Assembly (NCBI RefSeq): GCF_009755665.1
Contig: NZ_CP046622.1
Span: 2,108,001-2,172,000 of the forward strand
Direction of reading: 5' to 3'
Length of the DNA stretch: 64,000 nucleotides
Source of the DNA: Variovorax paradoxus
Lineage (GTDB): Bacteria > Pseudomonadota > Gammaproteobacteria > Burkholderiales > Burkholderiaceae_C
The first letter of the stretch is position 1; each line of letters begins with the position of its first letter. Shown piece by piece: positions 24,686-34,009 of the stretch. The translations under genes and the position numbers were made by a program. The notes beneath the pieces were generated by a model. The model saw nothing but the letters and a program-made list of their open reading frames with translations. It made no database searches and was not told where the DNA came from.

Positions 24686-25465
24686 GTGAAGATTGCGACC
24701 TTCAACGTCAACGGCATCAACAGCCGGCTTCCACGCCTGCTCGAATGGCTCGAGGAGTCCCGCCCCGACGTCGCCTGCCTGCAGGAACTCAAGTCTCCCG
24801 ATGCGAACTTTCCCGCGGCGGCCATCCGCGAGGCGGGCTACGGCGTGCTGTTCCATGGCCAGCGTTCATGGAACGGCGTGGCCATCCTCGCGCGCGGAAG
24901 GGAGCCGATCGAAACCGGACGCGGGCTCGACGGAAACTCCGAAGACAGCCAGAGCCGCTACCTCGAAGCGGTGGTGAACGGCGTGGTGGTCGGTTGCCTG
25001 TACCTGCCCAACGGCAATCCGCAGCCCGGCCCCAAGTTCGACTACAAGCTCGAATGGTTCGAGCGGCTCAATGCCCATGCGAAGCGCCTCTACAGCTGCG
25101 GCCTGCCGGTCGTGCTGGCCGGCGACTTCAACGTGGTGCCGACGGACGCCGACAGCTACAACCCGGCTTCGTGGCGCAATGACGCGCTGCTGCAGCCCGA
25201 AAGCCGCGCCGCCTTCGCGCGTCTGCTGGCCCAGGGGTGGACCGATGCGATCCGAACCCGCCACCCGGGCGAGGCGATCTACACCTACTGGGACTATTGG
25301 CGCAACCGCTGGCCGCGCAATGCGGGCCTGCGGATCGACCACCTGCTGCTGAACGAGGAACTTGCGCCCTTGCTGGTCGATGCGAATGTGGACCGCGAGG
25401 TGCGCGGCCGCTCCGGCGCGAGCGATCATGCGCCGGTGTGGATCGAACTCGACTTGCCCTCCTAG
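24686..25465 (+). CDS. xthA: exonuclease III / AP endonuclease
   Basis: A 259-residue exonuclease III-family enzyme that cleaves DNA at abasic sites and degrades 3' ends during repair. Motifs in order: KIATFNVNGINSR (metal-binding Asn), CLQELKSPD (catalytic Glu), AGDFNVVPTD (Asp-x-Asn), LRIDHLLLN and SGASDHAPVWIEL (catalytic Asp-His). The start is GTG 24686; the open frame extends upstream but without homology. No clear ribosome site is seen. The 277 bp between it and the effector array hold no other gene that I can support. Confidence 0.94.
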   Translation: MKIATFNVNGINSRLPRLLEWLEESRPDVACLQELKSPDANFPAAAIREAGYGVLFHGQRSWNGVAILARGREPIETGRGLDGNSEDSQSRYLEAVVNGVVVGCLYLPNGNPQPGPKFDYKLEWFERLNAHAKRLYSCGLPVVLAGDFNVVPTDADSYNPASWRNDALLQPESRAAFARLLAQGWTDAIRTRHPGEAIYTYWDYWRNRWPRNAGLRIDHLLLNEELAPLLVDANVDREVRGRSGASDHAPVWIELDLPS

Positions 25466-25476
25466 AATTCCCGCCA

Positions 25477-26202
25477 ATGCCAAAAGGAGTTCCCAATCCA
25501 GCCCCCATGTACGGGATTTATGCCCGCCCCTGGGGTTTCGAGGTTTCCATCGTCCGGCGCGGGGTCCGGTATTTCCAGCAGTTCGGCAACGGCAGCTACG
25601 GCGGCGCCGAGCATGCGCTGCGGCGGGCGCAGGAATGGCGCGATGCCGTCGTGAGAAGCGTGCCGCCGGCCACGCGGCGCGAGCGGGCGGAGAAGCTCCG
25701 GGCGAGCAACACCACCGGTGTGCCGGGCGTCTTCTGCCTGGTGGCGCCCGACGGAAGAGGGCTGTCGTGGCTTGCCAAGACCTACATCGCGGCCGAAGAA
25801 ATACTGCGCGCCAACTTTCCGATTCACAACTGGGGCGATGCGGCGCGCACCATGGCCATCGAGGAGCGGGCCAAGCAGTTGAAGCACATGACCGGCTTGG
25901 CGGCCCTGCATCCCGCCGAAGAGTCGATTCGCAAGTCCGCGAGCGCACCGACCGCGACTCCAGCGCCGCGCAAGCGCTCCCGCTCCGAGATCCTTCGCAA
26001 GTCGAATTCCAGCGGCGTCAGCGGCGTGCACTACAAGCAGCCCCGGCCCGACCACCCCGGTTATTGGCTGGCCATTACCTACACCGCAGGCAAGGGCAGC
26101 GTGAGCAAGGCGTTCTCCATCAAGGCCCATGGCTACGATGAAGCCAAGAGGCTGGCCATTGCCGAACGCACTCGCCAGTTGGCTCAAAAGGGTATTGGCT
26201 GA
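25477..26202 (+). CDS. AP2-like repeat protein
   Basis: A 241-residue basic protein built from three similar units: an N-terminal MYGIYARPWGFEVSIVRRG unit, SNTTGVPGVFCLVAPDGRG with a following YIAAEEIL strand-helix, and SNSSGVSGVHYKQPRPDHPG with SIKAHGYDEAKRLAIAERTRQL. The pattern SGV-x-GV, a Trp-containing strand, then a helix with EAA/DEAK is that of AP2/ERF-type DNA-binding domains, which in bacteria are mostly linked to homing endonucleases. No nuclease domain is present. DNA binding is therefore plausible but unproven. It starts 11 bp after xthA and may be co-transcribed; Lys/Arg-rich linkers join the units. Confidence 0.7.
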   Translation: MPKGVPNPAPMYGIYARPWGFEVSIVRRGVRYFQQFGNGSYGGAEHALRRAQEWRDAVVRSVPPATRRERAEKLRASNTTGVPGVFCLVAPDGRGLSWLAKTYIAAEEILRANFPIHNWGDAARTMAIEERAKQLKHMTGLAALHPAEESIRKSASAPTATPAPRKRSRSEILRKSNSSGVSGVHYKQPRPDHPGYWLAITYTAGKGSVSKAFSIKAHGYDEAKRLAIAERTRQLAQKGIG

Positions 26203-26285
26203 TTGGCGGGTTACATTTATGCGCTATCGTCCGCGTTGTAGGTAAAAGTAATTAATAAAACTCTCCCCCGCGAGAATCCACACCA

Positions 26286-27029
26286 GTGACTACCGAAACA
26301 GCGGCCAATGCCAGCTTTCCCGGCTCCGATGCCGGGTTTGTGATGGCTTTCCAGCCGATCGTGGACTTCGAGCGGCGAGAAATCTTCGCGCACGAGGCGC
26401 TGGTGCGCGGCACGTCGGGGGAAGGGGCGGTCCAGGTGCTTTCGCGGGTGAGTCCGCGGCACCGGTTCGCGTTTCACGAGGCCTGCCGCATCAAGGCCAT
26501 CGAGACGGCTTCCGCGCTGGGCATGGAATCGAAGCTCAGCCTCAATGTGTGGCCCAACGATCTCACCGACCGCACAGAGTGCTTCCACACCGCCATGGAC
26601 ACGGCCCGGCGGTGCAACTTCCCGCTGCACCGCCTGATGTTCGAGATTGCCGAGTGCGAACACGTGGCCGATCTGCCGAGGCTGGCCGCCGCCTTCCATG
26701 CCCATAAGGCCTTCGGCTTCACTTCGGCCATCGACGACTTTGGCGCCGCCTATGCCGGCTTCGAGCTCCTGGCCGGCTTCCAGCCCGATGTGGTGAAGGT
26801 CGACATGGGCCTGGTGCGCAACATCCACACCGATCCGGTCCGGCTCAGCATCGTGAAAGGCTTTGTCGGCACCTGCAGCGAACTCGGCATCCGGGTGGTG
26901 GCCGAGGGCGTCGAAAGCTCTGACGAAGTGCACGCGCTCCAGGCACTGGGCGTTGGCCTGTTCCAGGGCTACCTGTTTGCCCGGCCCGCCGTGGCCATGC
27001 TGCCGGCGGTGGCATGGGATGCCGCCTGA
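26286..27029 (+). CDS. EAL-domain c-di-GMP phosphodiesterase
   Basis: A 247-residue stand-alone EAL domain without sensor or membrane segment. Catalytic motifs look complete: HEALVRG (EAL), LSLNVWP (Asn), FEIAECEH (Glu), TSAIDDFGAAYAG (Asp-Asp), VVKVDMGLV (Lys) and VVAEGVESSDE (Glu), with FQGYLFARP at the end. It should hydrolyse c-di-GMP to pGpG. The start is GTG 26286; an AT-rich stretch upstream (TTGTAG and TAATAA) may be its promoter. It converges on the GspE/MshE-like ATPase gene, which has c-di-GMP-binding motifs. Confidence 0.9.
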   Translation: MTTETAANASFPGSDAGFVMAFQPIVDFERREIFAHEALVRGTSGEGAVQVLSRVSPRHRFAFHEACRIKAIETASALGMESKLSLNVWPNDLTDRTECFHTAMDTARRCNFPLHRLMFEIAECEHVADLPRLAAAFHAHKAFGFTSAIDDFGAAYAGFELLAGFQPDVVKVDMGLVRNIHTDPVRLSIVKGFVGTCSELGIRVVAEGVESSDEVHALQALGVGLFQGYLFARPAVAMLPAVAWDAA

Positions 27030-27076
27030 AGCGGTCAGCCATGCCCTGACGAGCCGCGACCGAACGCGGCGCTGAC

Positions 27077-28969
27077 TCAGACGTTGCTGGTCGCGCGGAC
27101 TTCCTCGATGGTGGTCTTTCCGGCCAGGACCTTTTCGATGCCGTCCTGCCGCAGGGTGCGCATGCCTTCGCGCAGCGCCGCTTCCTGCAGCTCCTCGGCG
27201 CGGGCGCCGCCCTGCACCAGCCGCCGCAGCGTTTTCGAGATCACCATCAGCTCGTGGATGCCCACGCGTCCCTTGAAGCCCGTGTTGTCGCAGTGCTTGC
27301 ATCCGGTGCTGGCATAGGCGAGCAGCTGGCCGTCCTGGCCATAGTGGCGGTGCCAGCCATGGCGTACCGACTCGCGTTCGGCCGGAGTGTCATGCGCGCC
27401 GAACGAGTGCATGTAGTCGGACAGCAGTTCCTCGACTTCCTCGGAGCGCATCGGCCGGCTGGTCACGCAGTGGCTGCAAAGGCGGCGCACCAGCCGCTGC
27501 GCCAGCACGGCCAGCAGCGAATCCGCGAAGTTGAACGGGTCCATGCCCATGTCCAGCAACCGGGTCACGGTTTCGGGTGCGCTGTTGGTGTGCAGCGTCG
27601 ACAGCACCAGGTGGCCCGTCAGCGAGGCCTCGATGGCGGTCTTGGCGGTTTCCTCGTCGCGGATTTCGCCGACCATGATCACGTCCGGGTCCGCGCGCAC
27701 GAAGGCCCGCAGCGCCTTGGCAAAGGTCCACTCGATGCGCGGATTGACCTGCACCTGGCGCAGGCCGGCCTGGGTGATTTCGATGGGGTCTTCGGCCGTC
27801 CAGATCTTGCGTTCCGGCGTGTTGATGTGCATGAGCGCCGAGTGCAGCGTGGTCGTCTTTCCCGACCCCGTGGGGCCCACGCAAAGCACCATGCCGTAGG
27901 GGCGCTCCACCGCCTTGGTGAACTCCGCGAGGTTGTGCTGCGACAGGCCGAGCTGTTCCAGCGCAATGGGTTTTGCCGAAGCCAGGATGCGCATGACCAC
28001 GTCTTCGAGACCGTTGCTGGTCGGGATGGTTGCCACGCGCAGCTCGATACGGTGCTGCGGCGAATACTTGGCAAAGTTGATCTTGCCGTCCTGCGGCTTG
28101 CGCTTTTCGCTGATGTCCAGGTCGCACATGATCTTCACGCGCGCGACCACCGCGTTGCGGTAGCTGGCCGGCAGTTCCAGGTGGGTGTGCAGACGCCCGT
28201 CGCGCCGAAACCGGATGCGGGTCTTTTCCTTGCCCGGATAGCTTTCGATGTGGATGTCGGACACGCCTTCGCGGTGCGCATCGACGATCATGCTGTTGAT
28301 CATTCGCACCAGCGAGTTGTCCGATTGCTCGATGCTCTTTTCTTCTTCGAGGGTGGGAGCGGGGCGTTCCTTCTCGAGCGTGACCAGGAGCTCGCTGGTG
28401 GCGGCCGGCTCGAAGTCGAGCGGCCGCGAGGGGTCGTGCACGATGGTCGGGTCCAGGATGGTGTCGTTGCCGATCTTCCCGTAGGCCTTGTAGAGCACCG
28501 TGTCCAGGACAAGGCATTCGCCGATCACGGGCACCACCTTCATCTGCGAGATGAACTCGACTTCGTCGATGGCGGCGCGGCGGCTGGCCGGATCGTCCAG
28601 GGCAAGGATGAGGCGGCCCTGGTGGAGCATCAGTGGCATGACCTGCAGGCGCCGGGCAACGCCGTGGCTGATGGTGCGCAAGGCGTCGACCGCCACCGGG
28701 AACAGGTGCAGGTTGACCAGCGGGTAACCCATCTTTCGTACCAGCGCGGCCTTCAGTTGCTCCCGGGTGACCACGCCCATGCGGACCAGCGTTTCGCCCA
28801 ACGGCACGCTGCGGTCGAGCTGCTGCTGCGCCAGGCCCTCGCGCAGTTGCTCTTCGGTGACCGTGCCCAGGGCCATCAGCGCCTGGCCGATCCGCAAGAT
28901 CGGCATGCGGCTTTGAACTTCCAGGGCGTGCAGCAACTGCTCGGGCGTGACGACTTCGGTGGGCGACAT
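27077..28969 (-). CDS. GspE/PilB/MshE-type secretion ATPase
   Basis: A 630-residue hexameric ATPase of type II secretion/type IV pilus assembly. The N-terminus has two tandem MshEN motifs (RIGQALMALGTVTEEQL and PLGETLVRMGVVTREQL), the known c-di-GMP-binding element. The C-terminal half has Walker A GPTGSGKTTT near residue 366, Asp box AEDPIEITQ, Walker B DVIMVGEIRDEETA, a His box LVLSTLHTNSA, and a tetracysteine zinc motif (LCSHC and GCKHCDNTG). AGGAG lies ten bases before ATG 28969. No pilin, platform or secretin gene is adjacent, so its machine is elsewhere or it is an orphan regulator of one. Confidence 0.92.
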   Translation of the reverse strand: MSPTEVVTPEQLLHALEVQSRMPILRIGQALMALGTVTEEQLREGLAQQQLDRSVPLGETLVRMGVVTREQLKAALVRKMGYPLVNLHLFPVAVDALRTISHGVARRLQVMPLMLHQGRLILALDDPASRRAAIDEVEFISQMKVVPVIGECLVLDTVLYKAYGKIGNDTILDPTIVHDPSRPLDFEPAATSELLVTLEKERPAPTLEEEKSIEQSDNSLVRMINSMIVDAHREGVSDIHIESYPGKEKTRIRFRRDGRLHTHLELPASYRNAVVARVKIMCDLDISEKRKPQDGKINFAKYSPQHRIELRVATIPTSNGLEDVVMRILASAKPIALEQLGLSQHNLAEFTKAVERPYGMVLCVGPTGSGKTTTLHSALMHINTPERKIWTAEDPIEITQAGLRQVQVNPRIEWTFAKALRAFVRADPDVIMVGEIRDEETAKTAIEASLTGHLVLSTLHTNSAPETVTRLLDMGMDPFNFADSLLAVLAQRLVRRLCSHCVTSRPMRSEEVEELLSDYMHSFGAHDTPAERESVRHGWHRHYGQDGQLLAYASTGCKHCDNTGFKGRVGIHELMVISKTLRRLVQGGARAEELQEAALREGMRTLRQDGIEKVLAGKTTIEEVRATSNV

Positions 28970-29091
28970 TAAATTGAATCTCCTGATGCGGTGATTCTGG
29001 GGTGCACCGGCAGGCTTGTCAGCAGGAGCACACCCCGTGCGAAGGCTCGGTGCAACGCCGCGTCACTACCAAAGTTCTCAGTTGAAGCGCG

Positions 29092-32000
29092 TCAATCGGA
29101 AAAACCGTAGGTATTGCGCCCCGCGAACTTGGCGCGGTACAGCGCGGTGTCGGCACGCGCGAGCAGCTCCGACGGCGTGGCGGGTGCTTCGCTCGCCGGG
29201 TGAAACGCCACGCCGATGCTGGTGGTAACCCGAAGGCGCTGCCCGTCGAGCTCGAACGGCGCGCCGCCAATCTGATCGACGATCTTCCGCGCAATGGCGG
29301 CCGCCGCTTCTTTCGCCTGCAGGTTTTCGAGCACCACCACAAACTCGTCGCCCGCGAACCGGGCCACGGTGTCGGTGGCTCGCACGCTGGCCAGCAGGCG
29401 GCGGGCGTATTCCACCAGCACAGCGTCGCCGGTCGCGTGGCCGAGCGTGTCGTTGATGGTCTTGAAGCGGTCGATATCGAGAAACAGCACCGCCAGCGCG
29501 CTTTGCGTGCGCTGGGTGCGGGCGATGGCACCCGGCAGGAACTCGTTGAACGCGAGCCGGTTGGCCAGGCCGGTGAGCGTGTCCACCCGCGCCAGGTCGC
29601 TCAGCTTGCGCTCCACCGCTTTCAGCGCACTGATGTCGAGGCTCAGCGAGAAGATGCCGCGCGTGACGCCGTCGGCCCCGGTGTCGGGCACGTAGCTCAC
29701 GCGCGTGGTGCGTTCGCCGTCTTGCGTGAGGGTCTGGGCCTCGAACTCGACCCGCTCGCCCGCCAGCGCACGCTGGATCATGTGCCTGCGCGAGAGATAC
29801 AGTTCAGGCCCTGCCACATCGCTGATGTGGTGGCCCAGGATCTTGGAAGGCTCCACGCCCAGCCATTCGCGGTAAGTGGCATTCGCGAAGGTGATCTTTT
29901 CCTCGCGGTCGATGTAGGTGATGAGCGCCGGCAGGTTGTCCGTGATGGTGCGCAGGCGCATCTCGCTTTCGGCCTGCCGCACCTCGGCCTTCTTCAATGC
30001 GGTGATGTTGAAGGTCATGAGGTAGAAGCCCAGCACCTTGCCTTCAAGGTCCTTGTCGGGAATGAGGTTGACCTGGAAGTAGCCGGTCTTGCCATGCAGC
30101 GGCGCCCGCACCGGAAATCTCACCGCCTTGCCCTCGCGCACCATGGGAAGGTAGGGCTGCTGCTGCCGGTACACCGTGTCGCCCACCGCCATGCGCAGGT
30201 CGACACCGGTGAGCGGGCCGTCGTCCAGGCCGGCCATCCGGCGTGCCCGCACGTTCGCGAAAAGGCAGTTCTCGTCGTTGTCGAAGTAGCCCACCAGCGC
30301 GGGAATGTTGTCGGTCACGTCGCGCAGCCGCTTCTGCTGCTCGGTCAGGGCCTTGCGGATGTTCACCTCGTCGGTGATATCGAAGGTCATGGCGAACACG
30401 CCCTGCACAACGCCGTTTGCGTCCTGGTCGGGGATGTAGTGCGCCTTGAAGGTGCGATGGCCGATGCCCAGCGCGGGATCGCCGGCTTTTTCGATCACCA
30501 CCGTTTCGCCGCCAAGCGCGCGCCGGTAGGAGTCTTCGACCACCGCAAAATCCTCGACGCCGCGCACCTCGGGCATCGAACGGCCGATCATGGCCCTGTC
30601 CTTGTGCAGCGCCTTGACCTTTGCATTCACGAACGTGTATCTCAGGGACGAATCGACATGCGAAACCAGGGCCGGGATGTTGTCGGCAATGATGCGCACC
30701 TGCGCTTCGCTGTGCGCAAGGCTCACCTCGATGCGCTTGCGCTCGGTCACGTCGAACGTCATGGCGTAGTAGCCGCGCACCAGCCCGGCCTGGTCGCGGT
30801 CGGGAATCAGCTCGGTCTGGAAGAAGCGGTCCTGCTCGCCAAGGCGTGCGTCGCCCGGGCTTTCGAAGCTGACCGCCTCGCCGGCCAGCACGCGCTGAAC
30901 AGCGGCGTCCACCGCCTCGTTCTCGCCGATGACCTGCGCCGTGCGACCGATCAGTTGCGCCGCGCCGCGATCGAGCTTTCTGCAGAGCGGCGCGTTCACG
31001 AAGGTATAGCGGCCCTGCGCATCCACGTGCGACACCAGCGCCGGCAGGTTGTCCGTGATGTCGCGCAGGAACTTCTCGCTCGTCTTGCGCTGGCGCATCA
31101 GTTCGTCGAAGGTTCTCGCAATATCGCCTATCTCGTTGTTCGGATAGGTGCGGGGCATGGTTCTTTCGAGCGCCGCGTTGTCCACATCCAGCATGTGCCG
31201 GTGCAGGTAGCGCAATGGCCGCAGCTGCCAGCTCACCACCGTCAGGGCTACGGCACCGGCAATTACCGCGAGTACCAGCGCGCCCACCCAGGCCGCGCGC
31301 TCGAGGGCGTCGATGGGCGCGAATGCCTCCGCGGACGGATACATCGAGCCTATGACCCAGTTCGTCTGCTGTATGCGCTTGAAGGCGTACAGGCCGTGCA
31401 CGCCCGCATGGTTGACGCCGTCCGCGGCGCCCTCGTAGCCCTCGATGGGGCGGTCGATCTCGGGGTTGCCGGCACCCTTCGGGCCGGGCTGGTTGGTGAT
31501 GAGCTCGGTGCGCGGGTGGTCGATCACCACGCCGTCCGTGCTGGTGATGAACAGGTAGCCCGTTTCGCCGAACTTCACGTCGGCCAGTTCGCCCAGCACG
31601 TTGCGGTCCTTCAGGTTCAGGGCGCCCGAAATCACGTACTTCACATTGCCGGCCGGGTCCAGCACCGGCTCGGTGATGGCAATCTGCGCCAGGCCGGTCA
31701 GCCGGTTGAGGTAGGGCTCGGAAATGACGCTGGCCTTGGACGCAAGCGTTTTCTGGAAGTACGGGCGGTCCTTGATGTTCACCCTGCCGGGCTGCTGCGC
31801 GCCGTTGAGGCTGGCAATCAGGTCGCCGTCGGCGGTGAAGAACGCCACATTGCTGAACGCCTTGTGCAGCGGCTGGTGCTTTTCAAGAAAGGCCTGCAGC
31901 GCCTGCGTGTCCTGGAAGTCGTTCGACTCCACGCTGGTGGCAAAAGTCTCGAGCAGGGTGCGCCGGCTGATGAACTTCTGGTCGACTGTGTTTGCAACGG

Positions 32001-32172
32001 CCGACAGCCTCGCGAACTCTTCGCTTTCGATCGAGGCCTTCATGCTGGCCTTGACCAGCTGCAATGCCACCGTGCCGATGGCTGCCGTGGCTGCCAGGAC
32101 CACCGCGGCAACGCCGATGCCGAGGCGCGTATTCAAGTTGAGGCGAATGTTCCTGAGGCCTGATGTGTTCAT
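29092..32172 (-). CDS. membrane diguanylate cyclase with Cache and four PAS domains
   Basis: A 1026-residue sensor. It has a membrane helix at about 15-40, a periplasmic double-Cache domain (about 45-285, with DRPYFQKTLASKASVISEPY), a second helix (about 290-315), HAMP, four PAS domains between about 375 and 865 (each opening like ITDNLPALVSHVDAQGRYTF), and a C-terminal GGDEF. The signature is RFAGDEFVVV, that is AGDEF, a tolerated active variant, with an RxxD inhibitory site five residues before it (RATD). It should make c-di-GMP in response to an external small molecule. It lies 122 bp upstream of the MshE-like ATPase gene on the same strand. Confidence 0.93.
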   Translation of the reverse strand: MNTSGLRNIRLNLNTRLGIGVAAVVLAATAAIGTVALQLVKASMKASIESEEFARLSAVANTVDQKFISRRTLLETFATSVESNDFQDTQALQAFLEKHQPLHKAFSNVAFFTADGDLIASLNGAQQPGRVNIKDRPYFQKTLASKASVISEPYLNRLTGLAQIAITEPVLDPAGNVKYVISGALNLKDRNVLGELADVKFGETGYLFITSTDGVVIDHPRTELITNQPGPKGAGNPEIDRPIEGYEGAADGVNHAGVHGLYAFKRIQQTNWVIGSMYPSAEAFAPIDALERAAWVGALVLAVIAGAVALTVVSWQLRPLRYLHRHMLDVDNAALERTMPRTYPNNEIGDIARTFDELMRQRKTSEKFLRDITDNLPALVSHVDAQGRYTFVNAPLCRKLDRGAAQLIGRTAQVIGENEAVDAAVQRVLAGEAVSFESPGDARLGEQDRFFQTELIPDRDQAGLVRGYYAMTFDVTERKRIEVSLAHSEAQVRIIADNIPALVSHVDSSLRYTFVNAKVKALHKDRAMIGRSMPEVRGVEDFAVVEDSYRRALGGETVVIEKAGDPALGIGHRTFKAHYIPDQDANGVVQGVFAMTFDITDEVNIRKALTEQQKRLRDVTDNIPALVGYFDNDENCLFANVRARRMAGLDDGPLTGVDLRMAVGDTVYRQQQPYLPMVREGKAVRFPVRAPLHGKTGYFQVNLIPDKDLEGKVLGFYLMTFNITALKKAEVRQAESEMRLRTITDNLPALITYIDREEKITFANATYREWLGVEPSKILGHHISDVAGPELYLSRRHMIQRALAGERVEFEAQTLTQDGERTTRVSYVPDTGADGVTRGIFSLSLDISALKAVERKLSDLARVDTLTGLANRLAFNEFLPGAIARTQRTQSALAVLFLDIDRFKTINDTLGHATGDAVLVEYARRLLASVRATDTVARFAGDEFVVVLENLQAKEAAAAIARKIVDQIGGAPFELDGQRLRVTTSIGVAFHPASEAPATPSELLARADTALYRAKFAGRNTYGFSD

Positions 32173-32285
32173 TGTCGTGGACAGGCATCGCGATGGAATC
32201 CGCGTTGCGCATGTAGTGTGTCAGAAGCAGGGTCTCGGGTACTTCGCGCAATCCCCCATACCTCGCTGCGTTAACCGGAGGGGGC

Positions 32286-33950
32286 TCACATCTCGTCGCG
32301 CTTGAGCAGGTAGTCCAGCGCACCCACGCGAAACCACCGATAACCGTACGACTCGATCACCATGCAGTGCTTTCCTTTCGCGTTGGCGCGGCTGTGGGCG
32401 TTCGACAGCAGGTTGATGAGTTGCCCGCCGTGCTTGCCCAGCGCCTTGGCATCGAGCTTGATCTCCAGCGGGTTCGCATCGAAATTGTGGACGAAGACCA
32501 CCCCATTGCCGCGCCATTCGTAGCGAACCACCAGCACCGAGTTTTCCTCGTTCGGAATGACGGTGAAGTCGCCCCAGCCGATCTCGGGCACCTCCTTGCG
32601 CATGCGGAACACGCGCTCCATCCAGTTGAGCAGCGAGTCGGGGTCGCGCCGCTGCGCCGCCACGTTCACGTGCTCGAAGCCGTAGGCGCCGCCCGTGACT
32701 ACCGGTAGCACTGGCTTGGACGAGGTGGTGAACCCGCCCTGGCGCTCCGTCGACCACTGCATGGGCGTGCGTGCGCAGTTGCGCTCCGGCAGGCTCAGGT
32801 CGTCGCCCATGCCGATCTCGTCGCCGTAGCGCATCACCGGCGTGCCGGGCAGGGTGAGCATCAGGCTGTAGGCGAGCTCCAACCGTCGTCGGTTGCCGCC
32901 GAGCATCGGCGCAAGGCGCCGGCGTATGCCGCGGTCATAGAGCTGCATGTCCTTGTCGGGCCCGAAGGCCTCGAACACGCGCTTGCGCTGCGCGGGCCGC
33001 AGGCGCCCGAGGTCGAGCTCGTCGTGGTTGCGCAGGAACATGACCCACTGCGAAGTGGCAGGGCGCTCCCGTGTGGCCTCCAGCGCCTTGACCAGCGGCC
33101 GCGTGTCGCCGGCGGCCATGGCATAGAACAGGTTCTGGTTGACCTGGAAGTTGAACATCATGTGCAGCCGCTCGCCCTCGTCGCCAAAGTAGGCCATGTT
33201 GGTCTTGGGCAGCACGTTGGCCTCGGCCAGGATGATGGCGTCGCCCCGGCGCCACTGAAGCAGTTCGCGGAACTGCCGCAGCATGTCGAACCTTTCGGTG
33301 GGGTACACGACCTTCGGCCCCTTCGCGCCGATGACAAAGGGCACCGCATCCATGCGAAAGCCCGACACGCCCAGCTGCGTCCAGAAGCCCATGATCTTCA
33401 GGATTTCGGCCTGCACGTGCGGGTTGGCCGTGTTCAGGTCGGGCTGGAACTCGTAGAAGCGATGAAAGTACCAACGCCTTGCAAGCTTGTCGAAAGTCCA
33501 GGTCGATTTCTGCACGCCCGGAAAGACCACACCGTCGGTGAAGCGGGGCGGCTTCTTGTCTGACCACACATACCAGTCGTGGTATTTTGATTTCAGACCC
33601 TTGCGCGCATCCTGGAACCAGGGGTGCTGGTCGGAGGTGTGGTTGACCACCAGGTCCATCAGCACGCGCATGCCGAGCTGCTCGGCCGAATGCGTGAACT
33701 CGACGAAATCGCCGAGCGTGCCGAAGCGGGGGTCTACGTTGTAATAGTCCGAAACATCGTAGCCGTCGTCACGCCCCGGCGATGGATGGAACGGCATGAG
33801 CCACAGCGTTGTCACGCCGAGGCCGTGAAGGTACTCCAGCCGCCGTGTCAGGCCCTCGAAGTCGCCGCAGCCATCTCCGTTGGAATCCATGAAGGTTCCC
33901 ACCGAGAGGCAATACACCACGGCGTTCTTGTACCAAAGGTCGTTGATCAT
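32286..33950 (-). CDS. GH13 alpha-amylase family / trehalose synthase-like enzyme
   Basis: A 554-residue GH13 enzyme with DLWYKNAVVYCLSVGTFMDS at the start. The catalytic residues are seen as Asp in SGFRMDAVPF, Glu in AIILAEANV and Asp in FLRNHDELDLG. The PGRDDGYDVSDYYN and TPMQWS motifs resemble TreS-type enzymes (maltose/trehalose interconversion), but the substrate cannot be fixed from sequence and a hydrolase or transferase is possible. ATG 33950 has AGGAGGT upstream. It is divergent from a second GH13 gene across 59 bp, suggesting shared control within the trehalose/glucan island. Confidence 0.88.
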   Translation of the reverse strand: MINDLWYKNAVVYCLSVGTFMDSNGDGCGDFEGLTRRLEYLHGLGVTTLWLMPFHPSPGRDDGYDVSDYYNVDPRFGTLGDFVEFTHSAEQLGMRVLMDLVVNHTSDQHPWFQDARKGLKSKYHDWYVWSDKKPPRFTDGVVFPGVQKSTWTFDKLARRWYFHRFYEFQPDLNTANPHVQAEILKIMGFWTQLGVSGFRMDAVPFVIGAKGPKVVYPTERFDMLRQFRELLQWRRGDAIILAEANVLPKTNMAYFGDEGERLHMMFNFQVNQNLFYAMAAGDTRPLVKALEATRERPATSQWVMFLRNHDELDLGRLRPAQRKRVFEAFGPDKDMQLYDRGIRRRLAPMLGGNRRRLELAYSLMLTLPGTPVMRYGDEIGMGDDLSLPERNCARTPMQWSTERQGGFTTSSKPVLPVVTGGAYGFEHVNVAAQRRDPDSLLNWMERVFRMRKEVPEIGWGDFTVIPNEENSVLVVRYEWRGNGVVFVHNFDANPLEIKLDAKALGKHGGQLINLLSNAHSRANAKGKHCMVIESYGYRWFRVGALDYLLKRDEM

Positions 33951-34009
33951 GCCGGGGGAACCTCCTAAAAATGGAAGCCTCGCAACACAGAAAACGAAAG
34001 GAAAACCTG

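Noticed and set aside
24305..24856. 183-codon minus-strand open frame across the xthA start
   Set aside because: It is antisense to xthA and lacks a start with a ribosome site; the short remnant frame at 24283-24408 explains the region better.
29200..32163. 987-codon plus-strand frame opposite the diguanylate cyclase
   Set aside because: It is antisense to a gene with clear Cache, PAS and GGDEF domains; rejected as a shadow.
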